Shown here: positions 36,488 through 48,159 of the stretch, piece by piece
Layout of the letters: every line of letters starts with the position of its first letter
Numbering within the stretch: the first letter of the stretch is position 1
NCBI GenBank assembly: GCA_002943765.1
Contig: PQWQ01000007.1
Location: forward strand, 126,501 to 190,500
Reading direction: 5' to 3'
Origin: Psoroptes ovis
Lineage: Eukaryota; Arthropoda; Arachnida; Sarcoptiformes; Psoroptidae
Length of the DNA: 64,000 nt
Translations under genes and position numbers: made by a program
The notes under the pieces: model-generated
Told to the model about the DNA's origin: nothing
What the model saw: only the letters and a program-made list of their open reading frames with translations
The model's database searches: none

Positions 36488-37669
36488 TCATTCAATATTA
36501 GGTAAACGAATACGTGAATCACCATTATTTTTATGATTGCTGACCAATAATTTTCGCATCGATGATGAATTATTATGACTTATGTCAAAATTATTTCGAC
36601 TTTTATTCAAATAAATTGATGACAATAGTCTTGTTGGCATATTATGTAATTGTTGTTGTTGTTGAGATGTAGAGATTATAGATTCATAATACTCATGATT
36701 ATAATTCGAATGATTTTGATAATGATTCATTGATTCAAAATAGTATGAGGTAGTTTCTTTATGGGTTTTATTATTATTCGATAATTTATTATTCAAATTA
36801 GTCGTATTGTGACAAGTGTGTTGATTAACTATTAAACTTGCTTGATTGATTCAAAGAAAAATGAGAAAAAATCAGATCCAAAATCAATAAGATTGGAATT
36901 TACTAACCTTTCCGAGATCTTATTATGTAATCTGAAGTTTCATTCAACAAAATATACCCGGTTGGACATCTTTTTGCTGGTTTCGATTTAAATATTGGCG
37001 GTAATGGTGTCATCATTGTTTTATTATTGATATCATTATTATTTTGATTATTATGACCAGCAGTCATTTCAAGGTCTGGTTGTTGTTTAATGTCATTATT
37101 ATTGGCAAATACCGTATGGTCAATTCGTTTTGTTGTATTATTTCTCAGTGATAATTTTGGCAGTGCTTTAGCTTTCATTGAGCTATCAATTGATTTGGAA
37201 TGATCAAATTGCTGACGATTGCATTGATATTTGGCTCGAAATTTACGTTTCCATATTTTGATTTCATTCAACAGTGGTATCGGTAAATCGTTGAGTATAT
37301 GATCATCATTTGATTGATTATTATTATCATCATTATTATCATAATCGAATACGATCGAATCAATTTCATTTAATAATTTTTTCAAATATTTTTCACTATG
37401 TTTATCTTCATCGTTCTATGAATGAATTCAATTTTGAATTAATAAAATTTGAAATATTATATAATATTTATTTATTTTTAATCGATACTCACCACCTGAT
37501 CATTGCCACCATAATCATCATCATAATCATTATCATCATTCATATCACAATTATCATCATTTGAAAGGTCATATGAATGATTAGAACCAACATCGATAAT
37601 ATCACCATCATCTAATGTACAAACACTGGAATTCATTGAATTTCTTGTCATCATCATTATTCGGGCCAT
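36488..37669 (-). CDS. Unrecognised Asn/Asp-rich protein
   Basis: Three exons, 37493-37669, 36908-37415 and 36488-36828, join in phase to 341 residues. No family was recognised. The first exon encodes a very acidic stretch of Asp/Asn with MARIMMMTRNSMNSS at the start. Exon 2 has the best-ordered part: EKYLKKLLNEIDSIVFDYD, then ILNDLPIPLLNEIKIWKRKF, and near its end KSKPAKRCPTGYILLNETSD. Exon 3 is Asn/Ser/Tyr-rich and ends IRLPNIE. No signal peptide or membrane helix is seen, so it is probably soluble or nuclear. Support comes from the three clean splice pairs keeping one frame. The donor of exon 1 could also be used 6 bp earlier (CAG|gtggtg) without changing phase. Confidence 0.55.
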
Positions 37670-39138
37670 TTTTTCTAGGGCTTATAACACATATATTCAA
37701 AAATGTGAAAAATCATAATGAAACTGGTTTCGATTCCACAATAGAATCGAATAAGTCTATTTAGATGAATTCCAATCATTATTTTTGGTTTCCATGGCTT
37801 CCTAAAAAAAACACGAAAATTTAAAAATTTGAAAATAAATTGCTTATATTGCCAATAGATGGCGACTGACGTTCATAATTCAAATTTTTTTCCCGCAAAA
37901 TTCGATTTACATTTGCCATCAATGGAGATTGTCAAATTTGAAATGATGTTAAAACTAATATTAATCAAAAATGAATCATTTATATATAGAAAATTGAGTT
38001 TGATGGTTATTATTATTTATGTGATTCATCATCATTCATCGTCATCGAACATTAAGCACATCAAGCGTTTGTCAATAATAAATAACATTATAAATGTTTG
38101 AATGTTATGGGGCATATATTTATTTTGTTTTGAATAAATATGGTGATAATAGTTGATTCTTGATGGTGTTTCACCATCTTTATATTTCTATATAATCTTT
38201 GTTATAATATTTGAACTTGAAAAATTCATTTGGATCATCACAACGAGCAAAATAGCATCATGAATATACACTGACTGACTGGCTGACTGATATATAAAAT
38301 TGATCCTTCGAATTTCATATTTTTGAATTATTTTCCACTTTGTTTATTTTTATATTTTGTCATTTATTTATTTATACTTTGGTACCCAACTCTATACTCT
38401 ATAGGAGACTATTTGTTTCATTTTTGACATGAAAAATGAACCAAAAAAAAATTCTATATAAAAACATTGGAGAATCGATTTCCTTGTAGAATGATACAGG
38501 GTTTAAAGTTTTGATTCGGAGTTTTAAAATTGATTTTCAGAGTTTTGAATGTAATTTTAAGCTGTATAATTACGAAATTTAATTTAAAAACTACGAAAAT
38601 CAATTTTAAAACTCTGAATTAAAACTTGAAACCCTGTATATAGTCACCGATGCTTATGGGATATATGTTGGAATTCAGAGCTTCGTCACGTTGTTCGAAA
38701 ATAACTAAAGATGATTTTTTTTCAGCTCAAAAAGAAACATTGAAGCAGCGTTGGACTAAGATAACGTATACGAATTAAATAAAAGAATTAATTAAGTGAA
38801 AATACAACAACAACAACAACACCACAATACACAACACAATACAATACAATGAATTAAGAATAATGTATTTTGGACAATTTTGGTTATGTAATTGAATAGC
38901 ATTGGTGGATACACAGTGAAACGTTGAAAATTTATCAATGAAATAGTTCTTTTTCGGTGAAAATTATTGCTTCAATCTAATACTTGACACAATGATGATT
39001 AAATTAAAATATTCAAAGATAAAAAATGTCAAAATAAGTTGGCACGTACACAAACAAACAGTTGTCTAATTGATTGACAAATTGACAACCAAACAAACAA
39101 CAACAACAGCAGTAATTTCCGTAACAAAAAACAAAAAA
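37670..39138. other. Divergent intergenic region (unknown gene / FAM13)
   Basis: 1.5 kb separate two diverging genes and should hold both promoters. It contains one 21-bp-subunit element (38495-38638) and ACA-rich simple sequence near 38810. No further coding exon is supported. Confidence 0.55.
38495..38638. repeat. 21-bp-subunit inverted-repeat element, copy 8
   Basis: A 144-bp copy, intermediate in length, starting tacagggtttaaagtttt and ending cttgaaaccctgta. One subunit shorter than the 165-bp copies and one longer than the 123-bp copies. Confidence 0.87.
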
Positions 39139-42100
39139 ATGAAAGCAAGAATACGGCGAATATCTACATCGGTAGATACTGTATTAAGTCCAACATCATC
39201 ATCCACAGATCAATCGACAATGAATAATAATCAATCACCATCATCGCCATCATCATCATCAGCAGCAGCTATTCATTCGAATGAAACAAATTTGATGCCA
39301 GATTCCAATTATTGTGGTCAAAATCCTGTTTCATCAAAAGTATTTATTTGATTATTTAATTAATTAATTGTGTTTAATTAATTAATCCTTTTTAATTAAA
39401 ACAATTTAGAGCCTGGATATTTGTGCAACTGAAAGCCGTATTGAACGTATGAGAAAATTATTAAGTTCACCATTGTTAAAACGTAAAAATGCATCATCAC
39501 ATCATTCACAACATCATCATCAACAGCCGCAACATTATCATAATAATCATCATTATCATCATCACTATTATCATCATCATCATTATCATCAACAACAACA
39601 GCAACAGCTACATCAACATCATCATGGTTGTTCATCAAATTATAATCATCAAAATAATCATAATAATTCGATGATTGGTAATAATCGAATGCAACAACAA
39701 CAACAACAACTGCCACAACCATCAATTTCATCATCATCCACATCTTCATCACCATCATCATCGCCTGCGTTAGGACAAAATATATCGATGAAAACATTCG
39801 GTGTTTCGCTGGAATCATTATCACATCATCAACATCCACATCATCATCAACATCAGCAGCAGCTGATTCAACAACAACAACAACAATATGTCAACTATTA
39901 TCACTGTATGGAAGATTATTATGTACGAGATCCAGAACAGATTGTTGTACCGCATCAAAAAGCAGCTCATATTTTGGGTCAAGCATGTCCCGGTTGTTTG
40001 ACAAGTGCTCCAAGCAATAGTAGCAGTACTGGCAGTATTAATGATACCGCCGGAACTAGTAGTGGCCATTTTTCGCCACACGGTAATCATACCGAAGATT
40101 TGACCGCCTCTTTATCGTCCATAGTGGCCACAACATCACCATCATCCGGTAATTCTTCATCATCATCTACAACATCGTCCACGGGTGGTGCGGCAGCTGT
40201 TAGCACAAGTGCCGGTGGTGTTATTGCAAACCAAAACATACCTTGTTTAATACCATTCATTGTGACCAGATTGTGTACATTTATTGAAAATTCTGGTGGA
40301 TTAGTACAAGAAGGACTATTTCGTATCAGTGGTAATGCTAAGCTAGTCGATAAATTAAAACAATCATTCGATAATTATGGTGATGCACCATTAGAAACTG
40401 ATGGTGATCTGGCTGCTGCAGCTGCATTATTGAAACAATTTTTACGTGAATTACCGCAACCATTGATACCGAATGGTTCACAATTTCTCGATGTTATTCG
40501 CTGTATGTATTTGAATTTGAATTTAAAAAATTTCAATAATTTATAATCCATGAATAATTATTTGTTTAATTAATCCACCAATTAATTAATAATCACTGAT
40601 TTAGCATTGAAAAATGATCATGAAACATGTGTATTGAGTTTGAAAGCACTTGTTTCACAATTACCCGATGAAAATTATTATACATTAAGATATTTAATAA
40701 GATTTTTACATCGTATTGCTCAACGTAATGATGAAAATCGTATGACATCAACTAATTTAGGTAATTATTATGAGAATAATAATTAGTTTGGCTAATTAAT
40801 TAATTAATCTTTTCAATTTTTGATGAATTCTCGGAAGGAATCGTATTTGCACCAAACATATTTCGTGTTTGTGTTGATTCATATCAAGGACTTAAAGATC
40901 AATCATCAGCCAATGAAGTTGTGAATCTATTGATTACTGATTATGTAGAAATATTCAATGAAACAAACGATAACGTTGTCGGTGGTATTGTCGATAGGTG
41001 TCATAGTGTAGATGGCGCTGGTGGTGGCGGCAGTTCCGGAGATTTATCATTCGGTTCTGAAACACAATGTCCTTGCGTACAATGTCCACAAAATAATGAT
41101 AATGATGATGATGATACACAGCCACAATCGAGTGATGTCACAAATGATGAAATAGAATCAATTAGGAATAAATCAATGACAACAGATACATTGAATGTAC
41201 CATATGATGAACAAATGAATTCAATACAAAATGAAATCATTTCATTGGAAGTGGATAAAAAACGTAAATCATATCAATGTAAAAATAATCATCATACAAT
41301 CGATGATCACACTATCCTGTCACAATCATTAGATTTTGATGTTAATAATGCTGAGGATAATAATCAAACAATTAAATCTTCGGATCGATTAAATCGTAGT
41401 AATGATGTCTTAACATCCCAAAGACCTAATAATGAGCAATCATCATTATCATCGATGTCAGATCGATTATTAGCTGCATCATCATGTTCGAAAAATGAAA
41501 ATGATTCAAATAGTCGAACGAATTTACCATCGAACACCATGCAGCAGCCACATGAAATAATTATCACCAACAGCAGTGATAGTGTTTCGACTGATGATAA
41601 TACAACAACAGCAACAAGTACTGGCCGTACAACTGTTCGATCAGTTATTGTTGATGTTGAAAAAGTTGATATTTGTGGCGGTGGCAACGGTGGTGGTGGT
41701 GGCGATATGACTGATGTGTCTGAAGATAATTTCATCAATTCTAGCCATAATTTAGCCAATCAAACAGGAGCTAGCGCATCATCGAATGATTATGAAAATT
41801 TATTGACAGTTTCTAAGGATAATAATATGAATACCCCTGGTATTAATCAGCCAAATAATAATAACAACAAAGGTAGCAATAGTTGTGGTAGTGATTGTAC
41901 CGAAATGGTCAACAATATGCCGACAATTCTTAGTTTTACATCGGATGATGATGAAGATGATGATGATTCTTTGTTGAAATCAATAGCCAGTGAATGTAGT
42001 GATGGAAATGATCAAGATGACCAAGATGATGATGATCGTTGCTCATCTAGTTCAGATGATAAAAAAGATGCTGAGGATCCGAAAAATGAACCTGAGAATG

Positions 42101-43506
42101 GAGATGATCAACGATCGAATGACAATCAAGGAACCGATGAAAATCAAAGCCAAGGACCTAAGGAGTTGATAGAAGAAAATAGAATCGAAAATAACGAACA
42201 AAAACCTTCGGATGATCGATCATCGATCACTGATACATCAAAAGAACAAATTGAAAACCGAGAAGATGAATCAATCGAACGAATATCGATTCGATCATCG
42301 AAACATCGACGATTACAATCGATACGGCGAAAATTGAAACAATTTGAAATTGATTTCGAACAAGAAAATGGTTATGAAGCGTCATTAGAAAATAAATTAA
42401 GTTCATCATTTGCACGTCCATTGATTCTTGAATTGAATCAGTTGCTAAATCAAAGTGAAAACAATGTTGACAATCAAAAATCGGGTCCTAATTCTCCCAG
42501 AATGATTATCCAGGGACCAGAAACCAATTCGGATACCAAAGCAGTGGAAAACATGCAGACATGCAAAAATACTTCAGCCACAACTTCATCAACGACAACA
42601 TTCACCACTGATGATATATTCAATACAATATTCGGAAATCGCAGAGAAAAATCACTGCAACGTATCAGTGAAATGATGGAGGATATTCAGCGTTCATTAA
42701 ATGAAAAACGTACGCAAGCTAAAAGACCTGAATCATTGGATTCGATGACCATGGAACAAATATTCGACGAAAAACTTGCATTACAAAAAGCATTACTAAG
42801 ATTTGAAGCACTCTGTGGACGGCCATCATCAAAAGCTGAACGTAATATTGTACGTCCAGTTTATGACAGGTGTGAAATAATCAATTAATATTTGATATTA
42901 AATAATTAAATTTCAATTCAAATTTTATTTCATTTTCAAATTAGATATCGCCAAGTGAAACGTTATGCAAGCAAATTGAATCAAAAAAATTCAACATTAT
43001 TACAAAAATTAGAAATGACCAGCAACAATGACCTTCAAACAATTATTGAAAATGTCCAAATGAATTTTCAACCACCGCCAACAACGCCGCATCATCAAAT
43101 GATGATGACTACAACACTTTCACCGAACACCAACAACATTGAATCGATCGATACGAATACATGTGATATGAATAATGCTGTCAAAAATAACAGCAATAGC
43201 AATGATAAGAATTATCATTGTATGTCGCATTCAGAGTTATCGTATCATTTGAACGAATTGCGACAACAGAAAAGACAGCTACGTTCAGTATTGCGTACGT
43301 TTGAAAATGATTTCTATAAAAAAACCGGGCGACATGTCGAGAAAGAGGATCGATGTAATATGAGTTCGATTTATGCATCGTATAAGGTAAACACCTTGCT
43401 TGATTTGTACTAATTTTGATTGACCATTCTTCTATTTCAGACAATTAAAGGTAAAATCAAGCTAATCGAAGCATTGCTAGCGAAAAAGATGCCAAAATCA
43501 ATTTAA
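39139..43506 (+). CDS. FAM13: FAM13-like RhoGAP protein
   Basis: FAM13 proteins combine a Rho GTPase-activating domain with conserved C-terminal helical segments. Six exons join in phase to 1329 residues: 39139-39339, 39410-40502, 40605-40760, 40838-42869, 42945-43386 and 43441-43506. The first ~340 residues are His/Gln/Ser-rich (long CAT and CAA runs). The RhoGAP domain, ~340-540, has the arginine-finger region LVQEGLFRISGNAKLVDKL, LLKQFLRELPQPLIPNG and GIVFAPNIFRV. A ~550-residue acidic Ser/Asn/Asp-rich linker follows. FAM13 signatures at the end are LALQKALLRFEALCGRPSSK, VRPVYDRYRQVKRYA, and LRQQKRQLRSVLRTFENDFY followed by KTGRHVEKEDR and IKGKIKLIEALLAKK. The ATG at 39139 is the first in the exon; an upstream non-coding exon is possible. 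It converges on the Rel gene 580 bp away. Confidence 0.93.
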
Positions 43507-44086
43507 ATAATTTGTCCAAACCAATCATCAATCAGCAGAAACATTGGAAACAAAATCATCTTTGATAATCAACGAATTTCCATCGCCATTACCGCCAGAG
43601 AAAATAAGAGAAAATAATTTATTTTTTTATTTTATACTCAACAAACAACACACACATTCGAACCATATTCGCTGACCACAAATCATTCATCATTTCAAAT
43701 CAATTCCGTATTCAACAATTCTCATTGATCATTTACATGATTTCATTCCTTATTTCATTTCTCTCAAAATGATTCGATTTCATTTCATTCGATTTTTTTT
43801 CTTGGACCGCGAATATATTCAAAGGGTTATATCCTTGACTTTTGATTGATTTTTGTTGTTTAATCTGTTATTGAAAATGATATGATTCCATAGTTTTTTT
43901 TCTTTTCAAATTTTAATTTGAAATATCTCTGACAAACATATATACGTTTTTCGTTGAAAAAATGTTTAAATTGCATAAGATTAAAGTGAGACAAAACAAA
44001 ATAAATAAATAAATGATTTATTTAAAATTCGAATTTCGAATTATTCGATGAATAATCTCAAGACATTAACACATTAATTAAGATAT
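43507..44086. other. Convergent 3' intergenic region between FAM13 and Rel
   Basis: 580 bp of A/T-rich sequence receiving both 3' ends. No exon or repeat family member was found. This leaves no room for an ankyrin-repeat exon downstream of the Rel gene. Confidence 0.65.
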
Positions 44087-47000
44087 CTAAGATGATGATG
44101 TGGATGTGGATGCAGATTCAGGCAAAGATGTTGTACAATGATAATCCGTATAATTATATGATGATCCAAAGTGTTCAACGGAGGTATTTGCCGATGGTGC
44201 TGTGGTCCCGATATTATTGATTGATTCAACGGTCGGATTATTATGGTCCGTTGATGAATGATGATAATAATTATTATCATCCACGAATGATGATAATGTC
44301 CAATGATTATTCATCATTATTATTGAATTATGATTTTGTTGTGATTGTTCATCGTGATTTGGCTGCATTTCATTCGAATAAATCACTGATAATGGATTAT
44401 TATTATTGTTACAATAATTATCAATCATATGATATGATTGTTGTTGTTGTTGTGGTTGTTGCCAATGATGATGATGATGATTTGCTGTCAAAATATTTGT
44501 ATCTGAAATGAATGTTATTTGAAAAACTTAATCACCAATTTTTTGATTGAAATTTTTAAAAGAAAATAAATAAATAAATAATTTGAAAAATTTGAACGTA
44601 AAGGATTATTTTCATTATTTATTTTGATTCATTTGTTCATTTTGTTTGCCTGAAAAGATTGATTTTTCAATTCAAGCTTGAATATTATTGAATTGTCATT
44701 GTCATAACATCATTAACATTTTATTCATCCAAATAATTGAAATGATAAGTCAATTATGATGATTAATGATTGATTAATCTATTGAGCTCGAATAAATAAA
44801 TGAATTTTTTTTCTGTGTACAAATTCAAAGGAATAATAAAACAAATCTTAATTGAATATAATCAAATGATAAAAAAAAACATTCGAAAAAAAATTCAATT
44901 ATATTCAAATGTAAATAAATAATGAAAAAAAAACATTGTGTGTGGCCTATTGTGGTCATCATCATTGATTGATTGAACACAATTCAATCAAACACGATTT
45001 GATTTTTGTCGTTGATTGAATTAATGATAATCTATGATTATTGATTGTCAATTATTATATAAATAATACATGTGAATTTTTAGTTTTCTTCAATTTCAAA
45101 TTTTAACCATTAATGGATGGATGGTGATTTATGTCCACGAAAAACATATATCCTCCATATCCTCAATATTAATATACAATTATTATTAATAATCTATTTT
45201 TTTTCAAAGAAAATTGAATATCTCACGATTATTGAATATCAAAGTAAGTAATATATAGTTATTGGTCAATTCCTAGTGAATAATCTCACAAGGAAAAATA
45301 AATATTCAAAGTGATTTTCTATTTTTCGTCATTGAATAATGTTTAGAAATAAATCATTTTTCAGTCATTGATTGGCACTGGCACTGTGGCACAAGTTGAA
45401 TTATTTTTGCTTGTTGATTATTAGATCGATCAAAAAAAAATTTATATTAAAAAAAAGTAGATAATTGCTATAATCAATAAACCTTTAAAAAAAACATTCG
45501 AAATTATAATTAGAACACATAAGAAAATCAATCAATCAATCAATTTTGTCAACAACAGGTCGAACACAAGGTAGTGTGCGACCAGTAGCAATTAATATAG
45601 CAATGATTATCAAGTAATTATTGTTTCAAATACAAATTAGCTGATGCCAACTAATAGTTAGAAAATAATAATTAGCTAATTGGTTAATCAAATAATAATA
45701 ATGATGTTGATAATTGGAGAGATTTTAAATTCAAAAGCAAAAAAAAAGAAAAATGACAATTGTAAAACATCAAAGATGATAATAATAGTATGAATATATT
45801 TGTTTGTATTTAGTTGATCATAGATCATAATTACAAGCAATTTTCTTAAATTATCTATCGAAAACAAACACTAATAGTGATAATAATAATACTGACCATT
45901 AATATGTTGTGGCTGTTGTGGTTGTAGTTGATGATGTTGATGATTGATTGATGATGTATAATGTTCAATATTTTGATGATGATGATTGATTACTTGTGGT
46001 TGCTGCTGTTGCTGTTGCTGCTGCAATTGTAATTGAGCATTTGATGAATGCAATTGTTGATGTTGGACATGATTATAGTGATGATTATTATCAGCATCAA
46101 CAACAATATAATTATCAATGTGAGTATTCATATTTATCGATTGTTGGTCATTATTTTGTTGTGGCTGTTGTCGATTCGGATTCGAATTCGAATTCGAAAC
46201 AAATTTTTCATCCTCCTCCTCCTCTTTTTTCACCTTGATCTTCGAATTATCGTTGTGTAGTTGCGATTTTTTTGATTGACATTGTTTACGACCCTTGGCT
46301 CTGGTACTGGTCAATTTACGTCGATTAAATCGTTGTTGTGTCGTCGATTTAGGGACCCTATTTTCATATCTGATTTGTTCAAATAATTTTTCATCAATTT
46401 TAAGGTTATAGTTTTGATTATCGATTAAAATATCATTCGAACAATCGATATCATTTTGATTAATTGGTTTATAAATGAATACACGTGATTCACTTGATTC
46501 ACCATCACGTTGTCTGTATAGTTGTATGAATACGTTCACCGGTTTTCGAATGTTTAAATTATGATATGAAGGTGTACGAAATACGATGGCAACTTGATGA
46601 TGTACATCATATTCATTAAATTTACCGAAAGCTTCCCATTGTTCACGGCCACTGTCATCTAATTCATAAAATCTTATTCGTATTTCTTTTTTATTAACTT
46701 TTTCACATAGTAAATACAGTTCATCATTTCCACAAACTGACCCATAAAATCGATTTAAACGTACTATACGTAATTCACCGGAATCTGGTGATTCTTGAAT
46801 GAATTGAATTGAATTGGATCGATAATTGTCATATAAAATATGGTACAAGGTTTAAAGTTTTAATTCATAGTTTAAAAATTGAATTTCGTAATTTTACAAT
46901 TTAAAATTTCATTCAAAACTACGAAAATCAACTTTAAAACTACGAATTAAAACTTTAAACCCTGTAAAAAATGGTAATTAATGAATAACTTACTTTGATT

Positions 47001-48159
47001 GGAAATAGGTTTCGAATAAATCGGTGGACAAATTGCACGGAGAAAATATTTTGCTTTAATCACATCATTCGATTGATTAGTTGTCGAATCACATTCGACA
47101 ATATTTTCACATAGCATTAATGCTTCAAATTTTATCCGAACTGAATTCAAATTCATTGATTTTGCTTCATTTTCAGCTTCGGTTTGTAGTTTCTTACGTA
47201 GCTCGCCATAATTGAAATCATTCGAATAGCAATTACTGCTTCGATTAAATTCTTGTAGCTTTCTCCGGTACAATATTTCTTGTACTTCTTTTTTACCAAC
47301 AAATAAGATGCCTAAATTTTGAAATCTTTGAAATTTTTCGTTGGTTTGGTTAATAGAATTTTGCATTGAATCTATGTGAGAAAATAGAAGTATTTTAAAT
47401 CGATTTGAATTGACTTACATTGCCGTCATATTATCATGATTCACTGGTACCGTACATGAGCCATCATAGCTACAATATTTTCCCATTAATTTATGAACAT
47501 GTAATTTTGGTGATTCATGTGAATTGAATTGTTGCCAATTATCATTGGTCGATAATGTTGCACGTATATAAACCGGATTTTTTCGGTGATAATTTTCAAT
47601 CTTGAAAATTGAGGTAAATTATTGAGATTATAGTTTTATTTAAGTTTAATTGAATTGAATTGAACCGAATTCCCTAGATTTACCTTAACAGTTGGATATG
47701 TTTTACGTAATGGACTGCTATTCACCCCGTTAAGTCCACCATGCGAACCTTTTTCGCTGCGATATCGATAACGTATACGATTCATTGGTTCTTCGATTAT
47801 GTTCAAATAAACATTTTTTTCATCTAATCATCAAATGAATTATTTGATTGAAAGATTATAGTTTTCAATCTTTACAGGTGACTTATCAATCAATCAATCA
47901 TTGGTTGCTTACATTCATGATCAACAATTTCCAATATTTGTTGATTCAATGTATTGGCACCGATTATTACCATTCGGGTCGGATAAATGAATTGATTTTG
48001 TTGTTGATCGTGATTGTCATTCATTGCGTCATCATTCGATGGCAATCGCTGTGGATTTCGTTGATGACAAACACCGTCCATCATTGAAGACCTAGAAGAT
48101 ATCGATCGATTCTCGAATTCACCAGAATCTGTGAAATTGATTGATTGATTTTTATTCAT
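44087..48159 (-). CDS. Rel: Rel-homology transcription factor, p105/Relish class, without ankyrin repeats
   Basis: NF-kB family DNA-binding protein of innate immune signalling. Exons 47913-48159, 47684-47823, 47419-47600, 46994-47325, 45897-46793 and 44087-44502 join in phase to 737 residues. The Rel homology domain spans ~88-400: RIRYRYRSEKGSHGGLNG DNA-recognition loop, KTYPTVKIENY, LMGKYCSYDGSCTV, FQNLGILFVGKKEV, then the TIG domain with LRIVRLNRFYGSVCGNDELY, LLCEKV, RFYELDD, WEAFGKF, DVHHQVAIVFRTPSYH and VFIQLYRQRDGE. SHGG and the long insert before MNLNSVRIKF favour the p105/Relish class over Dorsal/p65. Basic RRKL/KGRKQ clusters follow as a nuclear signal, then a Gln/His/Asn-rich tail. 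No ankyrin repeats or death domain are present. The frame before 47325 (MQNSINQ) is intronic. An unspliced reading past 45897 stops at 45871. Confidence 0.88.
44503..45896 (-). other. Putative last intron of the Rel gene (1.4 kb)
   Basis: The donor AATG|gtcagt and acceptor ttcag|ATAC are in compatible phase, and the 3' exon keeps an open Gln/His/Asn-rich frame, like the preceding exon. The intron is much longer than others in this window. No exon or family repeat was seen inside. If it is not spliced, translation stops eight codons after the donor. Confidence 0.5.
46844..46966. repeat. 21-bp-subunit inverted-repeat element, copy 9
   Basis: A 123-bp copy from tacaaggtttaaagtttt to ctttaaaccctgta inside the intron between Rel exons 4 and 5. 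It accounts for most of that 200-bp intron. Confidence 0.87.

Noticed and set aside
39396..39839. Long minus-strand open frame opposite FAM13 exon 2
   Set aside because: It is the complement of CAT/CAA repeats, and gives Val/Asp/Met-rich low complexity with no splice context.
47326..47366. N-terminal extension MQNSINQTNEKFQ before Rel exon 4
   Set aside because: The acceptor at 47326-47327 gives the in-phase join to IFQNLGI, which matches the Rel family; the upstream frame is intron.
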